Of a stretch of DNA of 64,000 bases, positions 61,850 to 64,000 are shown in pieces. Both the position numbers and the translations under genes were made by a program. The stretch spans positions 372,001 to 436,000 of the forward strand of contig VZSE01001826.1 in the NCBI GenBank assembly GCA_013398275.1, given 5' to 3'. Origin of the DNA: Promerops cafer (lineage: Eukaryota > Chordata > Aves > Passeriformes > Nectariniidae). Positions within the stretch are counted from its first letter, which is position 1, and the number at the start of each line of letters is the position of its first letter. The notes under the pieces were generated by a model. It ran no database searches. It saw nothing but the letters and a program-made list of their open reading frames with translations, and was not told where the DNA came from.

Positions 61850-62830
61850 AGTGTGCCCGGGGCCGCCGAGCCGCACTCCGGGACAGATGCCCCCATCCCA
61901 CGAGGCACTCACTGCAGCTACCGCAAAAAAAGGAGCAAGCCGGAGGGATTCACATCCTCGGGGTTGCAGTTTAGCTTTTTTTTTTTTNNNNNNNNNNNNN
62001 NNNNNNNNNNNNNNNNNNNNNNNNNNNNNNNNNNNNNNNNNNNNNNNNNNNNNNNNNNNNNNNNNNNNNNNNNNNNNNNNNNNNNNNNNNNNNNNNNNNN
62101 NNNNNNNNNNNNNNNNNNNNNNNNNNNNNNNNNNNNNNNNNNNNNNNNNNNNNNNNNNNNNNNNNNNNNNNNNNNNNNNNNNNNNNNNNNNNNNNNNNNN
62201 NNNNNNNNNNNNNNNNNNNNNNNNNNNNNNNNNNNNNNNNNNNNNNNNNNNNNNNNNNNNNNNNNNNNNNNNNNNNNNNNNNNNNNNNNNNNNNNNNNNN
62301 NNNNNNNNNNNNNNNNNNNNNNNNNNNNNNNNNNNNNNNNNNNNNNNNNNNNNNNNNNNNNNNNNNNNNNNNNNNNNNNNNNNNNNNNNNNNNNNNNNNN
62401 NNNNNNNNNNNNNNNNNNNNNNNNNNNNNNNNNNNNNNNNNNNNNNNNNNNNNNNNNNNNNNNNNNNNNNNNNNNNNNNNNNNNNNNNNNNNNNNNNNNN
62501 NNNNNNNNNNNNNNNNNNNNNNNNNNNNNNNNNNNNNNNNNNNNNNNNNNNNNNNNNNNNNNNNNNNNNNNNNNNNNNNNNNNNNNNNNNNNNNNNNNNN
62601 NNNNNNNNNNNNNNNNNNNNNNNNNNNNNNNNNNNNNNNNNNNNNGGGGATGGAGCCTCTTCCCGGGAAGTTGCTTCGCCCCCGGGCGGTTTCCATCCCC
62701 CCGCCGCTCCCGGCCCGGCCCGGCCCAGGGGGGCCCGCAAAGGGTGAGAGGAAGAAGAGTTCGGGGGCACGTCCCAGCCCGGCTCCACGCAGGAGGTGCG
62801 GGGAAACTTCCCTGGCAAAGAGAGAGGCTG
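61850..62830. promoter_or_regulatory. CpG-rich segment around assembly gap, candidate SEPT9 alternative promoter
   Basis: Both sides of the gap are GC- and CpG-rich (61850-61910 and 62646-62830). On the minus strand, GCTGCA|GTGAGTG at 61913/61912 could be the donor of a first exon partly hidden in the gap. On the plus strand, GCAAAGG|GTGAGAGG near 62743 is also donor-like. SEPT9 in mammals has several alternative promoters with CpG islands. The link to this segment is inference. Confidence 0.4.
61988..62645. other. Assembly gap (658 N)
   Basis: A run of N flanked by a T homopolymer on the left and very GC-rich sequence on the right, the usual setting for sequencing drop-out. The true length may differ. 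Confidence 1.
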
Positions 62831-64000
62831 GGACAAACGGGGCAGCCCCATTCCAGTTCACCCAGTGCTCCAGGGACGAGGGCCAGGGTCTCATCCACAT
62901 CCCTGCCCCCGAGCCCAGGGAAGCCTTTTGCTTCCCAGCATCCCGAAATTCTCCAGCAGAGCCCCAGAGCAGTCGCGGGTGGGTGTGAGTGCTGGGAGCG
63001 TGGGCTCACTTTGCTCTGCAGCTGCTTGAAGATGTCTGGACTGCATCTCACATCTGCCAGGACAAGATGTCAACCTACCCCCACGGGCACGGCTGCTCTC
63101 TAAAATGATGCCAGTGAAGCTGAATGAAGGTATTATCTGCCTCCACAATTCCTTCCTGCCTTATACCTTGATCCCAGAATGTCCCCAGGCCTCTCCCACC
63201 AGCCGAGGGAGGCTGCCATGTGCACGGGGCCAGGGATGCTGGGAGGCACCACCTGGCCCTGCTCCCTCCAACACACAGCCTGGTGTGGGGTGAAGTCTCC
63301 TCTGCGATGCCCAGCAGTGGTGGTGGGACTCTCTCCTGTCACAGCCAAGGTGAAGCCAACCTCCCTCTTTTGGGCTCCTGAGTCTTTGACATGTTACTCT
63401 GACCTACCCTATGGCCTCAGCACTTTCTCCCCGCAGTTCCAGATTTGCATTCCCAGAGAAAGGCCTGCAGGTGATGAAAGGGTTAAGACAGATGTGCACA
63501 TCTGCAATCTTCAACATCCAGAGGACTCCCTTTCCCACGAACAGCCCCTGCACAGCCTGCAAGCCCAGGGCTGGTACGTGTACTCCCTTTTGGACCAGCA
63601 TCACCAGGCTCTGCCACGCTCCTGCACTTGAAGCAAGCCCTGCTCCCTGTGCCCGTGGCACCACAGCAGCCCCTGCTCCGTGTCCTGCCTGTGGCTCTGG
63701 CGTGGCTGTCACCTTCCCTCTCTGCTTCCGGACCACGAGCGGTGGCAGATCCTCCTCCAGTCAGCACAGCCAGCACACACCAGGCTGGCAGCAGCCCCTC
63801 CCCAGCACGCTGGGCTGGCAGCACTCCTCCTGTGATGCCCAGCAAGGCTGGCATAGGCTCTGCAAACGATGGGTGCTGAGGGGGGGCAAGGCCCACATCC
63901 CCCCACTCCAGCATGCACCACAAAGACCAGTTTCTGAGAAACCTCCACCCAGCACCCAGGCAGGAAACCCAGCCTCAATCTGCCTATCCTGCAGCTGCGT

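Larger units (their letters stand above)
54869..64000. other. Sequence 5' of the SEPT9 start exon: intron or promoter territory
   Basis: No further SEPT9 coding exon was recognised on the minus strand. The region contains an LTR-like fragment (55.42-55.62 kb), an AT-rich block (56.72-56.78 kb), a minisatellite (57.22-57.55 kb), an A/GAAA tract (57050-57081) and a CpG-rich segment around an N gap (61.85-62.83 kb). The long-isoform exon is expected further upstream or within the gap. Confidence 0.6.

Noticed and set aside
61544..63103. Long open frames on both strands across the N gap (up to 435 residues)
   Set aside because: They consist mostly of N translated as unknown residues; the flanking parts show no domain.

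Overview
This window is vertebrate, almost certainly avian, genomic DNA. Its one gene I can identify is the 3' part of a septin gene on the minus strand, SEPTIN9 (SEPT9). The avian call rests on several decayed CR1 LINE fragments, including a reverse-transcriptase segment and several diagnostic 3' ends. It is also supported by short, compact introns. An LTR-like piece at about 55.42-55.62 kb resembles, from memory, repeats of songbird genomes, so a passerine is plausible but not proven. There is a 658-base run of N at 61988-62645 and a single N at 19514.

Layout. About 1-35.99 kb is gene-free sequence lying 3' of SEPT9. It holds CR1 fragments (5.24-6.33, 15.37-15.49, 16.23-16.36 and 35.32-35.46 kb), a possible solo LTR (34.5-35.03 kb), simple repeats, a perfect CTCF core motif (8229-8242) and several AT-rich, TAATTA-containing blocks that look like conserved non-coding elements. 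A CpG-richer zone at 18.6-21.4 kb carries a YY1-type site. From about 35.99 to 54.87 kb lies SEPT9: a likely 3' UTR of about 2 kb, then nine coding exons, all with GT/AG borders and compatible phases. From 54.87 to 64.0 kb is sequence upstream of the exon holding the short-isoform start codon. It contains a 53-bp minisatellite and a CpG-rich segment around the N gap that could hide an alternative promoter or 5' exon. The large N-terminal exon of the long SEPT9 isoforms was not found and probably lies beyond 64 kb.

The nine exons join to an uninterrupted 335-residue septin from the internal ATG at 54836-54834 to TAA at 38011-38009. The GTPase core is complete: P-loop, switch I Thr, DTPG, AKAD and the septin unique element. 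There is no C-terminal coiled coil, as expected for the SEPT3/9/12 group. The exon with the ATG stays open in frame to its acceptor, so it also serves longer isoforms. I saw no second protein-coding gene, tRNA, rRNA or CRISPR array. The other long open frames are chance ORFs in GC-rich sequence, minisatellites or the gap.
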